A stretch of 59,777 nucleotides of DNA from Lachnospiraceae bacterium (GCA_011958945.1 BLLT01000002.1:1-59777); one strand, 5' to 3'. Positions 26,337 through 35,373 are shown, counted from the stretch's first letter. Notes: generated by a model from the letters alone, not told the origin. Made by a program: numbers and translations.

Positions 26337-28598
26337 ATGCAGGGATATGGAGGGAGAAAAATAAGCATAATAGTGCCCGTATACAACGGTGCAGCGTATA
26401 TAAAACGGTGCATGGAGGGCTTGTTGGCGCAGACTTATCCCAATATGGAAATTTTGCTTATTGATGACGGATCTACGGATGGGAGCGGCAGGATATGCGA
26501 TGATTTTGCAGATAAATACAGCCAGGTGAAGGCATACCATGTAAAAAATGCAGGCGTTTCGGCGGCCAGGAATAAGGGGATAGAGGAATGCAGCGGAGAA
26601 TATGTGGGTTTTGTGGATGTAGATGACTATTTACTGGAGGATATGACGGAACATCTGGCCAGGATGCTGGAGGAAACAGGCAGCGATGTAGCCGGGTGCG
26701 GATTTTTTGAATTTGGGGGAAAAATGGAAGAGGGTGCGGAGGCGGCAAGGGCTGACGCTGTAGGGCGGTGTGCAGGTAAAAAAGCGGATGTACCCCAAAC
26801 GGAAGGGCTAGAAATCCTGTCGGGAAAGGAATTTATTGAAAAAGGAATCCTTAGGAGCGATACCAGATGCTGGAGCAAGCTTTACAGGAAGTCGGCGATA
26901 GGGGAGTTACGGTTTGCCGAAGGGCTGACCATCGGTGAGGATATGCTTTTTTTGCTGGAACTGGCGAGGATGGGAAAGCAGTTTTGCCGAAGCAGCTACC
27001 AGGGATACGGCTACTATACCAATGAAGAAGGTGCAATGCGCAAAGGGTTTAAGGACAGCTATATGGACCAGATTGTCTGTTGGCAGAAGGCTTTGGCATA
27101 TATGGAAAAAGAATTGCCCCAGCTGGCCGACAGGTCGGCATCTATCCTGCTGATTTCCGTAATGCTGGTGGTGGGAAAGCTGGCCATTCTTTCCGGAAAA
27201 GAGAGAAAGGCGAAGAAAGAATATGGGGATAAATGTTACCGGCTGGTGAAGGAGTACAGAAGATATGGGAAGGCATATCAGGGATTGGACGCAGGATACC
27301 GGTTGAAAGTGACGCTGTATCTGTATGCGCCGGGGGTGTATATGTGGCTGTATCATTGGAAGGGCAAGAAATTGCAAATCCGTAGTGTTACCAGAAAGGA
27401 CATCATTATGCCAAAGGATAAAATTATTTTATATATGCATGCCGGGAGCGGCAACCATGGCTGTGAAGCAATTGTGAACAGCTTATGCCATATGTTGAAT
27501 GAAAAACCGCTGGTACTCACCAACAGCGCGGAGGAGGATAGGAAATATTCCCTTGTTCCGGCTTCCGGGGAGGCCTTATGCGAACTGGCTCAGGAACAGC
27601 ATTTTTCCAGACATAAGGTGGCCCATGTGCTGTATTATCTATGGAGGAAAATAACAAAAGATGCAGAGTCATTTATCCGTTACCGCTACCAGGCGGTATT
27701 TCGCCATCCGCTGGAAGGGAAAGTGGCGGTTTCCATCGGCGGGGATAACTATTGCTATGACATGATGATAAAGGATTTGATGCTGGCCAACCGTGCTTTC
27801 CATGATAAGGGGGCCAGGACAATCCTGCTTGGCTGTTCTATCGAGCCGGCATTGCTCACAGCAAGAACCGCTGAAGGCCTGATAGAAGATATGAATCGAT
27901 ACGATTTAATCATTGCCAGGGAGTCTATCACCTACGAGGCATTAAAAAAGGTAGTTCCGGAAGAAAAACTCCGTCTTATCCCGGACCCTGCCTTTACATT
28001 AAGGAGTAAGAAGCTGCCTCTGCCGGAAGGATTTTCAGAAGGCAATACGGTGGGAGTGAATGTAAGCCCCATGATTCAGGATAATGAAGCGGAAGCGGGA
28101 ATTACCATGTCTAATTATAAGGCATTGATAGAGCATATTATTCGGACTACGGATATGCAGATTGCCCTGATCCCCCATGTTATCTGGGCGAGAAATGATG
28201 ACAGGAGGCCGATAGGGGAATTGTATGAGGCATTTAAAGATACCGGGCGGGTAGTCCGGGTTGAGGATGCATCCTGTGAGGAACTGAAAGGCTTTATTGG
28301 CAGATGCCGTATGTTTATCGGGGCGAGAACCCATGCAACGATAGCGGCATATTCTTCCCTGGTACCCACCCTTACAGTGGGGTATTCGGTAAAGGCCAAG
28401 GGGATTGCAAAAGATTTGTTCGGCACTTATGAAAATTATGTGCTTCCCGTACAACAGCTTCAGGAGAAAGAGGATTTAATTGGCGCGTTCGAATGGCTCA
28501 GGGATTATGAGCAGGATATCCGTAAGGATTTGAGCAATGTGATGCCTGCATATAAGGAGCGTGCGTTGTCCATTGGAAGGGAAATAGAAAGTTTGTAA
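26337..28598 (+). CDS. Fused GT2 glycosyltransferase and pyruvyltransferase-like protein
   Basis: A 753-residue two-domain protein. Residues about 6-345 are a GT2 transferase (SIIVPVYNGAAYIKRCM, IDDGSTDGSGRICDDF, FVDVDDYLLED). Residues about 360-750 are a polysaccharide pyruvyltransferase domain (PF04230 type): YMHAGSGNHGCEAIV, VSIGGDNYCYD (about 464-474), LGCSIEP, DLIIARESITYEAL, LIPDPAFTL, VNVSPM and GARTHATIAAYSSLVPT (about 661-677). It could add a sugar and then put a pyruvate ketal on it or on a neighbour. A Met at about residue 358 (MPKDKIILYM) suggests two once-separate genes joined by loss of a stop. The start at 26337 is uncertain; TTG at 26301 would add 12 residues. A Glu/Ala/Gly-rich insert lies near 130-155. 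Confidence 0.85.
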   Translation: MQGYGGRKISIIVPVYNGAAYIKRCMEGLLAQTYPNMEILLIDDGSTDGSGRICDDFADKYSQVKAYHVKNAGVSAARNKGIEECSGEYVGFVDVDDYLLEDMTEHLARMLEETGSDVAGCGFFEFGGKMEEGAEAARADAVGRCAGKKADVPQTEGLEILSGKEFIEKGILRSDTRCWSKLYRKSAIGELRFAEGLTIGEDMLFLLELARMGKQFCRSSYQGYGYYTNEEGAMRKGFKDSYMDQIVCWQKALAYMEKELPQLADRSASILLISVMLVVGKLAILSGKERKAKKEYGDKCYRLVKEYRRYGKAYQGLDAGYRLKVTLYLYAPGVYMWLYHWKGKKLQIRSVTRKDIIMPKDKIILYMHAGSGNHGCEAIVNSLCHMLNEKPLVLTNSAEEDRKYSLVPASGEALCELAQEQHFSRHKVAHVLYYLWRKITKDAESFIRYRYQAVFRHPLEGKVAVSIGGDNYCYDMMIKDLMLANRAFHDKGARTILLGCSIEPALLTARTAEGLIEDMNRYDLIIARESITYEALKKVVPEEKLRLIPDPAFTLRSKKLPLPEGFSEGNTVGVNVSPMIQDNEAEAGITMSNYKALIEHIIRTTDMQIALIPHVIWARNDDRRPIGELYEAFKDTGRVVRVEDASCEELKGFIGRCRMFIGARTHATIAAYSSLVPTLTVGYSVKAKGIAKDLFGTYENYVLPVQQLQEKEDLIGAFEWLRDYEQDIRKDLSNVMPAYKERALSIGREIESL

Positions 28599-28843
28599 AA
28601 TGGAATCTTAAATTTGAAATTGTGATTTGAAATTATAATTTGAATTATTGCCTAATTTTTAAAAATATATTTGATTTTTTAAAAATATACTCGAAGAATT
28701 TAAATGAATTTTAAATACAACATATATAATTTAAGATATAATTTAGAAAATAAAATGAAATCCAAGAATAATAACAATTCCGATGAAAAAATTAAAAAGA
28801 AATTTGTTTTCCCCTATATTTTTAAATATATTTTTTGTATTTG
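28599..28843. other. Very AT-rich spacer with short direct repeats
   Basis: No gene seen. Two 60-base lines counted by hand (28621 and 28681) each have 8 G or C. TTTTTAAAAATATA occurs at 28656-28669 and again at 28676-28689. ATTTGAAATT-type units recur at 28611-28621, 28625-28634, about 28637-28646 and about 28870-28879. It may be a recombination scar, curved DNA, or silencer/UP-element DNA for the promoter that follows. Confidence 0.6.
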
Positions 28844-28872
28844 TTGAATTATTTTAAAATATATGGTAAAAT
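28844..28872 (+). promoter_or_regulatory. Sigma-A-type promoter with extended -10
   Basis: TTGAAT (28844-28849), 17-base spacer, TAAAAT (28867-28872) preceded by TGG, which gives a TGn extended -10. The coding start at 28913 lies 40 bases downstream. It suggests that the AlbA-type gene begins a new transcription unit. Confidence 0.6.
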
Positions 28873-28912
28873 TTGAAATATAGATGTAAAGCAATATAGA
28901 AGCGGGGGAAAA

Positions 28913-30364
28913 ATGACAGCGGACGAATTACTGGAAAAATTAAAAGAAATTCAGAAAATGAAATGCGAAACTCAAACGATAGAACTAAAAAAGGCCAAAG
29001 AAGGCTGTCCAAAGCGCCTATATGATACATTATCCAGTTTTTCCAATCAGGATGAAGGCGGGATAATTTTATTTGGGATAGACGAGGAAGACGGCTACCG
29101 GGAAACAGGGGTATATGATGCCCAGGATTTGCAAAAGAAGGTGAACGAGCAGTGCCTTCAGATGGAACCGGTTGTGCGGCCTTTATTGACTGTTGCAGAA
29201 AAAGAGGGGAAAAATTTTGTGTCAGCCGAAATACCGGCGATAGACCTTTCGGAACGACCATGTTATTATAGAGGCCATGGAAGGATAAAAGGCTCTTATA
29301 CCCGCATCGGCGACAGTGATGAGCCGATGACGGATTATGAGATATACAGTTATGAAGCTTTCCGTAAAAAATATCAGGACGATATACGGGAAGTGGAGAG
29401 GGCGGCTTTTTCTTCTTTGGATTCGGAAGAACTGGGAACATATATGAAAAAACTGAAAACAGGGAAACCCAATCTGGCAGGGCTTACAGACAGGGAAATT
29501 TGTGAATTGATGAGCATCACGAGGAATTCCCATGTCACATTAAGTGCAGTTATGCTGTTTTCATTATATCCCCAGGCATATTTTCCCCAGCTATGCATCC
29601 TTGCCACCGTAATTCCCGGTGTGGAAATTGGGGAAACGGGTATAATGGGGGAGCGGTTTTTGGATAATCAAAGGATAGAAGGAAGTATTCCGGAGATGCT
29701 TCAAGCCACCATGCAGTTCGTGCGTAAAAATATGAAGACAAAAACAATTATCAGCAATGAGACAGGGGAGAGGGAAGACAGGACAGAATATCCTCTGGCA
29801 GCGGTGAGGGAAGCGATTTTAAATGCGCTGGTGCATCGTGATTACAGTATCCATACGGAGGGTATGCCGATTCAGCTGCTTATGTTTGAAGACAGGATGG
29901 AAATTCATAATCCGGGAGGAATTTACGGGAGAATGAAGATGGATCAGTTGGGTAAAGTGCAACCGGATACAAGGAATCCTGTGCTGGCAGTGGCATTGGA
30001 AAATCTGGGAATTACAGAAAACCGGTATTCAGGAATTCCTACTATGAGGAGGGAATTTCACAGATTTGGGCTGAAGCCTCCCGAATTTCTGGATCAGAGG
30101 GGAAGATTTATTGTAAGGTTTTATAATCAAGTGCAGGAAAAAGAGGATATAGGGAAAAGGGCAGAGGGTGAAGGAAATAGTCTGCTTGTATTTTGCAGGA
30201 CACCTCGGACGAGGAAAGAAATTAGTGAATATTTGGGGCTGTCTTCGGTCACCTATGCAATACAGACACATGTGATGCCGCTTGTGGAAAGCGGTTTGAT
30301 TCATTTAAGCATTCCGGATAAACCGCAAAGTCCAAAGCAGCTGTTTTACAGCGGCAAAATTTAA
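28913..30364 (+). CDS. AlbA_2/Schlafen-type putative transcriptional regulator
   Basis: A 483-residue protein with an N-terminal AlbA_2 (Schlafen-like) domain: TIELKKAKEGCPKRLYDTLSSFSNQDEGGIILFGID (about residues 22-58), ending near YTRIGDSDEPMTDYEI. An ATPase-like C-terminal part follows, with AVREAILNALVHRDYS (about 300-315) and IHNPGGIYG (about 330-338). The end looks like a winged helix (RTRKEISEYLGLSSVTYAI). Such proteins are annotated as ATP-binding or regulatory proteins with limited experimental support. GCGGGGG lies before the ATG. It has its own promoter in an AT-rich spacer and may be an insertion or a local regulator of the glycan genes; neither is shown. Confidence 0.75.
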   Translation: MTADELLEKLKEIQKMKCETQTIELKKAKEGCPKRLYDTLSSFSNQDEGGIILFGIDEEDGYRETGVYDAQDLQKKVNEQCLQMEPVVRPLLTVAEKEGKNFVSAEIPAIDLSERPCYYRGHGRIKGSYTRIGDSDEPMTDYEIYSYEAFRKKYQDDIREVERAAFSSLDSEELGTYMKKLKTGKPNLAGLTDREICELMSITRNSHVTLSAVMLFSLYPQAYFPQLCILATVIPGVEIGETGIMGERFLDNQRIEGSIPEMLQATMQFVRKNMKTKTIISNETGEREDRTEYPLAAVREAILNALVHRDYSIHTEGMPIQLLMFEDRMEIHNPGGIYGRMKMDQLGKVQPDTRNPVLAVALENLGITENRYSGIPTMRREFHRFGLKPPEFLDQRGRFIVRFYNQVQEKEDIGKRAEGEGNSLLVFCRTPRTRKEISEYLGLSSVTYAIQTHVMPLVESGLIHLSIPDKPQSPKQLFYSGKI

Positions 30365-30377
30365 GGCCGGAAGCAGG

Positions 30378-30456
30378 AAAGTGTGAGAAAACTTTCCATG
30401 GTTTGTTTGTGCTGCCGTAGGCGGCATGCTGGCCACAAAAGCTGTGCAGAAATGAG
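30378..30456 (+). repeat. Small interspersed element, full copy B
   Basis: The left end GGAAAGTGTGAGAAAACTTTCC core (30376-30397) forms a hairpin. The middle has GCTGCC/GGCGGC (about 30411-30424). The right end AAAAGCTGTGCAGAAATG is at 30437-30454, directly followed by AGAGGA, the ribosome binding site of the flippase gene. It shares both ends with 17990-18062. Confidence 0.6.
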
Positions 30457-30463
30457 AGGATTT

Positions 30464-31990
30464 ATGGGAAGAGTAAAATATGCGGCAAAAAATATAACGT
30501 TCGGCTGGATTGGAAACATTACCACCCTATTGTTGGGGGCATTGCTTCGGCAAACCTTTATCAACCATTTGGGGGATGCCTTGCTGGGGGTCAACGATTA
30601 TTACACCAATATTCTGACAGTGCTTTCCCTGGCGGAACTGGGAATCGGAACTGCATTTAACTTCAGTTTATACGGGCCGGTGGCCAGGAATGAAGTTGAA
30701 AAAGTGAAGTCCTATATGGGATTGTACAAAAAAGCTTACCGCACCATCGCCTGTGTGATTGCGCTAATCGGTACAGCGATTGCCCCCTTCCTGCGCTATC
30801 TGGTAAAAGAGCCGGGCAGCACCTCCTGGAGAGATATTACTGTTTGCTATTTTATCGTTCTGTTCAATACGGTCAGCAGTTATTTTGTGGCTTATAAATA
30901 CAGCCTTGTAAATGCGCAGCAGAAAAATTATATTCAGACAAACATTATTACTATCACAAAGGTCATTACAATGTCGCTGCAGATTTTGGGGCTGCTGTTA
31001 ATTCCCAGCTTTTATCTGTTCCTCATCACAGCTATGGTGGTTGAACTGGCTCAGAAGATTTTTGTCAGCGCATATCTGGACAGGATGTACCCCTATTTAA
31101 AAGAGAAAAATGTGCAAAAACTTTCCAAAGAGGAAATTGGGGAGATTGCCGGACAGACGAAGGCTTTGGTGTTCCACAAAGTAGGGGATATGGCAAGGCT
31201 GCAGACCGACACGATTATTATTGGCGCTTTCATTAATGTTACTACAGTCAGCTTTGTGGGCCATTATAATTATGTGATTTCTTCCGTATCGAATTTTGTA
31301 AATATCATCTTTAATTCGGTCCTGTCCAGCTTTGGGAATTTAATCGCTACGGAAAACAAGGAGAAGCAGTATAAGATGTTCCGGGTTTACCGGTTTGCGG
31401 CCTGCTGGATTTATGGATTTTCAGCCATTGGTTTTTATTTGATGCTTACACCGTTAATCACCTTGTGGCTGGGGGCAAGCCACACCCTCCCCGATATCGT
31501 CATCGGCTGTATTATGATTGACTATTATTTTAAAGGAGAGCGCATCGTGCTGTCTAATTTCAAAACGGCGGCAGGGGTTTTTGAGCAGGATAAATACCTG
31601 GCGCTGATCCAGGGGGCGGTCAACCTGGTCATCTCCATCGTACTGGTGCAGAAAATCGGCCTTACGGGCATCTATGTCGGCACGATTGTCTCGGGGATGA
31701 TTGCCAATATCACCAAACCGTTTATCATTTATAAAGTATGCTTTGGCAAAGGGGCGCTGGATTATTTCAAGGAATCCGTGAAATATGTGTCGGTCAATCT
31801 GGCAGCGCTTGTATTGCTGCTGTTCATGCAAAGGATGGTGATGACATCGGTATCCATCCTTATGTTTATAGCAATGGTAGCATTGATCACAGTGGGGTAT
31901 AACGGGCTGTTCTTGCTGGTATTCGCAAGATGTGAGGAATTTAAGTATGTGTGGGGGTTGGTGGAAGAGAAGGTGAAAATGAAAAGGTAA
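30464..31990 (+). CDS. Wzx-type polysaccharide flippase
   Basis: A 508-residue membrane protein with about 12-14 hydrophobic segments, the size and pattern of PST/MATE-like oligosaccharide flippases. Typical features are WIGNITTLLLGALLRQTFINHLG at the first helix, LAELGIGTAF, a hydrophilic loop before the middle helices (KNVQKLSKEEIGEIAGQTKAL), and RLQTDTIIIGAFINVTTVSFVGHY. It would move the lipid-linked repeat unit across the membrane for a Wzy polymerase. ATG 30464 follows GAGAGGA closely (30454-30460); ATG 30452 is possible. The gene ends in a strong hairpin about 110 bases downstream, shared with the convergent minus-strand pair. Confidence 0.88.
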   Translation: MGRVKYAAKNITFGWIGNITTLLLGALLRQTFINHLGDALLGVNDYYTNILTVLSLAELGIGTAFNFSLYGPVARNEVEKVKSYMGLYKKAYRTIACVIALIGTAIAPFLRYLVKEPGSTSWRDITVCYFIVLFNTVSSYFVAYKYSLVNAQQKNYIQTNIITITKVITMSLQILGLLLIPSFYLFLITAMVVELAQKIFVSAYLDRMYPYLKEKNVQKLSKEEIGEIAGQTKALVFHKVGDMARLQTDTIIIGAFINVTTVSFVGHYNYVISSVSNFVNIIFNSVLSSFGNLIATENKEKQYKMFRVYRFAACWIYGFSAIGFYLMLTPLITLWLGASHTLPDIVIGCIMIDYYFKGERIVLSNFKTAAGVFEQDKYLALIQGAVNLVISIVLVQKIGLTGIYVGTIVSGMIANITKPFIIYKVCFGKGALDYFKESVKYVSVNLAALVLLLFMQRMVMTSVSILMFIAMVALITVGYNGLFLLVFARCEEFKYVWGLVEEKVKMKR

Positions 31991-32101
31991 AATGAGATTC
32001 AGTTTAGAAAAGATGGCACTACCTCATTAAAATTAAAGGCATTACCTAAATTAGTTCATTTATTACGTTTGTTCCAAAATCCAGATAAATCAAAATAAGG
32101 G

Positions 32102-32142
32102 GCTGTGAAAAATGGAGTAAAGATTTTTTCATTTTTCACAGC
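32102..32142 (+). terminator. Intrinsic terminator between convergent genes
   Basis: GCTGTGAAAAATG (32102-32114) and CATTTTTCACAGC (32130-32142) form a perfect 13-base stem with a 15-base loop, followed by TTTT. It lies between the plus-strand flippase and the minus-strand GT2 gene. An A-rich left flank gives a weaker terminator for the minus strand. Confidence 0.75.
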
Positions 32143-32184
32143 TTTTCGCTCATACTGGAACATATAAACAAGTTATCGCAAACG

Positions 32185-32991
32185 TTAGACCCCCGTCAAT
32201 TTGCTCCGCTGCAGCCCGGCCGCGTTTTCTGCATGCAATTGAGGCTGGGGTTCGGAAACCAGGATATCCGATTTTTTCATAAAGCGGACATGCCATGCGG
32301 TAGGGAAGTACTTAAAATTAGCCCAGAAGGAGTTCTGGGATACCCCTTCCGTCCTGGCCTGCCATTTGACCGGTATTTCGATAAATTTCACGCCGAGGCG
32401 CAATGGTTTCAAAGCGGTTTCCAGGAAAAAAGGATGCTTCAATTCTTCCCAGCGGATAGACTGCATGAGTTCCTTGGGAAAAATACGGTACGCATAGGTA
32501 ATATCCGATAAATTAACCCAGAACAGACAGGCGATGAGCCTCTGGAAAATACAGTTGGCAACTAATTTTACCTTATTATAGCCCTGGAATCCGCCGCCCT
32601 TTTTCCACCTTGTGGCAGTAACGATTTTTTCAGGGTTTTTCTTTTCAATCCGGATGAACTCCTGGATAAGATGCGGGTCAGTTTCTAAGTCGGAGGACAT
32701 TAAAACCACATGGGAGCCTTGCGCCATGGCAATGCCTTCCTGCACGGCACCTCCCACAAAAGGTTTTTGCTGTTTATGTATGGTGACTGGTATGATATCG
32801 CTGTACTTGTCTTCGATTTGTTTTGCGGCAGTGATACAATCTTTGGTGCTTCTGTCGCATATGACAATGATGATTTCTGCCAAGTCTTCCCGGCGGCAAG
32901 TCTCCATGATAATATCTGCCGTCTGCACCAGCGAATAAGTCTCATCCATCGCCGGCAAAATAATGGATAAATTATAAAAATTCTTTTGCAT
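32185..32991 (-). CDS. GT2 family (DPM1-like) glycosyltransferase
   Basis: A 268-residue GT-A enzyme of the polyprenyl-phosphate mannose synthase-like group: LSIILPAMDETYSLVQTADII, VICDRSTKDCI (about 44-54), VGGAVQEGIAMAQGSHVVLMSSDLETDP (about 79-106), with SSDLETD in the metal-binding place. MQKNFYNLSI is taken as the start because GGAAGGATTTAG precedes it on the minus strand. It begins 7 bases after the stop of the epimerase gene, so the two form an operon. Loss of the usual DDGS (here CDRS) is a slight deviation. It probably makes a lipid-linked sugar or adds one to the glycan. Confidence 0.82.
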   Translation of the reverse strand: MQKNFYNLSIILPAMDETYSLVQTADIIMETCRREDLAEIIIVICDRSTKDCITAAKQIEDKYSDIIPVTIHKQQKPFVGGAVQEGIAMAQGSHVVLMSSDLETDPHLIQEFIRIEKKNPEKIVTATRWKKGGGFQGYNKVKLVANCIFQRLIACLFWVNLSDITYAYRIFPKELMQSIRWEELKHPFFLETALKPLRLGVKFIEIPVKWQARTEGVSQNSFWANFKYFPTAWHVRFMKKSDILVSEPQPQLHAENAAGLQRSKLTGV

Positions 32992-32998
32992 ATTAATA

Positions 32999-33952
32999 CT
33001 AAATCCTTCCCAGCCAATCTTCAAATACATCTCTTAAAGTATCTTCCATTTGGTATCTTTGTTTGAAGCCAAGGGCAGTGATTTTACTGTTGTCGCCTAA
33101 CAAAAGCGGTTCATCACCGGCCCTCATCAGCTGTTGGTCAATAATTACTTTCGCGTCAGTGCCGGATATTTCCACCAGCATGCGGAGGATATCCGAGATT
33201 TTATAAGCTTTTCCGGTACATATATTGATTGGCTCGCCTGGGTTTCCCTTTTCGAGGAGCAGACGCATAGCGGCTACGCCATCGCGCACATCAATGAAGT
33301 CACGGGCGCTTTCCAGATTGCCTACATGGATTTCCGGAGGGATCTTTCCTGCTTTAATCAGGGCCAGCTGGCGGGCAAAATTCTGTATGGCCGTAGCCGG
33401 AGGATGCCCTGTTCCCACATGGATGAACATTCTGGGAAGGAATACCTTTAGCCCATAATTGGCAAAATACTGATAGCCCAGCATTTCCACGCCGGCTTTG
33501 GATACGCCGTAGGGGGTATGGGGCTTTAACATCCTGTTCTCTATAAGAGGGCAGTCCTCCGGCCGGATATCTCCGTACTCAGCGCTGGAACAGGCTAACA
33601 ATACTTTCAAATCCTTGCGCCTGGCCAGTTCCCTGGCACAGTAGAGGACATTCAAAGTACCCTGATAGTTGGTCATGTGGGTAGTATATTCATAATCCCA
33701 GGAAGCGCCGTTAAATGCTTGGGCGGCCATATGTATGATAATGTCCGGTTCGATTTTCATAATATGCTTCATTAGGGCATCCCGCTCCAGGATATCGCAT
33801 CGGATTACGGAAGGGTCCTGTATGGCCTCATTCCTGCTGGATGCGGAAAATCTGGCGATTCCCCAGACCTGATAACCGTCCTTACGGAAACTGGCTGCAA
33901 AATGCTGTCCGACCATTCCCGTAATTCCTGTAATTAGTACATTTTGACTCAT
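32999..33952 (-). CDS. NAD-dependent epimerase/dehydratase (GMD/RMD-like)
   Basis: A 317-residue extended short-chain dehydrogenase. NVLITGITGMVGQHFA is the GxxGxxG dinucleotide loop (about residues 8-14). DIIIHMAAQAF, SSAEYG (about 119-124) and YGVSK (about 139-143) provide the Ser and Tyr-x3-Lys catalytic residues. RDFIDVRDGVAAM is typical of GDP-mannose 4,6-dehydratase and GDP-4-keto-6-deoxymannose reductase enzymes. It probably makes a GDP-deoxyhexose; three GT11-type genes nearby would need GDP-fucose, but a full set for that is not present here. AGGAGA precedes the start on the minus strand. It runs divergent from the HipA-like gene across a 246-base gap. Confidence 0.82.
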   Translation of the reverse strand: MSQNVLITGITGMVGQHFAASFRKDGYQVWGIARFSASSRNEAIQDPSVIRCDILERDALMKHIMKIEPDIIIHMAAQAFNGASWDYEYTTHMTNYQGTLNVLYCARELARRKDLKVLLACSSAEYGDIRPEDCPLIENRMLKPHTPYGVSKAGVEMLGYQYFANYGLKVFLPRMFIHVGTGHPPATAIQNFARQLALIKAGKIPPEIHVGNLESARDFIDVRDGVAAMRLLLEKGNPGEPINICTGKAYKISDILRMLVEISGTDAKVIIDQQLMRAGDEPLLLGDNSKITALGFKQRYQMEDTLRDVFEDWLGRI

Positions 33953-34040
33953 AACGATTCTCCTATATGATATATAAATTGTAACTATCTTACCATACTT
34001 TTGAGAAATAGTATAGGAGGAAATAATTTACACACGGAAA

Positions 34041-34069
34041 TTGATGTTGTGCGGCTGTTCTTATATACG
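34041..34069 (+). promoter_or_regulatory. Possible promoter for the HipA-like gene
   Basis: TTGATG (34041-34046), 17 bases, TATACG (34064-34069) in the divergent region 33953-34198. The -10 match is only moderate. On the minus strand, TGGTAAGAT around 33990-33998 could serve as an extended -10 for the epimerase gene. No operator was recognised. Confidence 0.3.
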
Positions 34070-34198
34070 TAATCTTTTAGATAAACTCGAATAAACCGGA
34101 AACTCTTGCCAGCCAGAAGTTTAAGTGTTATCCTTTTCGTAAAAGATTGTATGGCAAAAGGGCTTGAAAGCCTATATAAAAAGGAAAGGAATGTCCGG

Positions 34199-35290
34199 AT
34201 GCAGAAAATCATATATGAAATCATGCACACGAACAGAAAAGTGGCCAGGATAGATACTTCCGGGCACTGTAAAATATACTTTAAATCATTTATGCCTTAT
34301 AGTTTATATTTGGAAGAATATGAAGATATAGATACTTTGATAAACAATATAACCAATTTTTATTACTGGTGTGCATCCAGGGTTTTAACCCTGGACAGGA
34401 AGTATGCGAAAGAAATATTAAACAGTATCGGCATGCCCCAGGCCGTAACTGACAGGGAGCGGGCCATGGTGGCCTTGTCATACCGCTGTGCATCTTTGAC
34501 GGATGTATTTTGGGTAAGGGAAAAGGGAGAAAAAGTTCTTTTCGAGGATATCAATTTATATGATAATCATTTGGGCAAGATATTTATAGATATTTCGTTA
34601 AAAGGGCGGCAATATACGGTAGAAAACAAATATTTGGCCAGGGATTTGTCAACAGGAGGCTGCTTCCCCAAAGCATGGCAGCGCACCGGCCATGGCTTCC
34701 GGCTGTTGAAGGGCGGCGAGGGAGAAGCAGTAGAAAGGGAACTGCTGGCAAGCCGGATTAGCAGGTGCTTTCGTATTTCACAAGTTTTGTATGAGGAAGG
34801 CTATTTTGATGGGGAAAAAGTTTCCGTCAGCAACAATTTTACATCCAAGGAGTTTTCCCTCGCCTCTATGGAAGCTTTTACTGTTTTTTTGCAAAATGAA
34901 GGGAAAGATGTCAAAAAATATATATTAAAATTGGATGCGTATAACTATTATATGATGAATGTAGTTGATTATTTGGTGGGCAATACGGATCGGCACTGGG
35001 GGAATTGGGGTGTTTTGGTTGACAATTCCAATAATAAGGCGAAATGCCTGCATAAATTGATGGATTTTAATCAGGCGTTCCATGCTTATGATAATTTGGA
35101 AGGGGCAAACTGCCAGACTGTATTTTGTTCCGGCCTGACACAGAGGGAGGCGGCCGTGATGGCTGTGGAAAATGTAGGGCTAAACCAGATACGGGAGGTA
35201 GAACAGGAAGTATTTTCGTGTTTGCCGCAATATTATGATATGTTTATGATGAGGCTGGGGGTGCTTAGGGAGGCTGTGAAAGTTTTCTGA
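34199..35290 (+). CDS. HipA-like kinase-fold protein
   Basis: A 363-residue protein with C-terminal features of the HipA kinase fold: NYYMMNVVDYLVGNTDRHWGNWGVLVDN, with NTDRHWGN at about residues 262-269 as the catalytic loop, and LMDFNQAFHAYD (about 288-299) as the metal-binding Asp motif. SYRCASLTDVFWVREKGE (about 99-116) is typical of this group in clostridia. No HipB-like helix-turn-helix partner lies next to it, so it need not be a toxin. ATG 34199 is chosen because AAGGAAAGGA (34181-34190) stands 8 bases before it. Why it sits between an epimerase and a glycoside hydrolase in a glycan locus is unclear. Confidence 0.7.
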   Translation: MQKIIYEIMHTNRKVARIDTSGHCKIYFKSFMPYSLYLEEYEDIDTLINNITNFYYWCASRVLTLDRKYAKEILNSIGMPQAVTDRERAMVALSYRCASLTDVFWVREKGEKVLFEDINLYDNHLGKIFIDISLKGRQYTVENKYLARDLSTGGCFPKAWQRTGHGFRLLKGGEGEAVERELLASRISRCFRISQVLYEEGYFDGEKVSVSNNFTSKEFSLASMEAFTVFLQNEGKDVKKYILKLDAYNYYMMNVVDYLVGNTDRHWGNWGVLVDNSNNKAKCLHKLMDFNQAFHAYDNLEGANCQTVFCSGLTQREAAVMAVENVGLNQIREVEQEVFSCLPQYYDMFMMRLGVLREAVKVF

Positions 35291-35373
35291 GGATACTCCA
35301 AATACCCGCATGGTTTCATTGATTCGATGCCCCGTTGTTGGCAGTGGGAGTGTTGGCTGGCCTGGAAAGGAGA

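Noticed and set aside
34199-35290. HipA-type toxin-antitoxin pair
   Set aside because: No HipB-like helix-turn-helix gene on either side; only the kinase-like fold can be supported.
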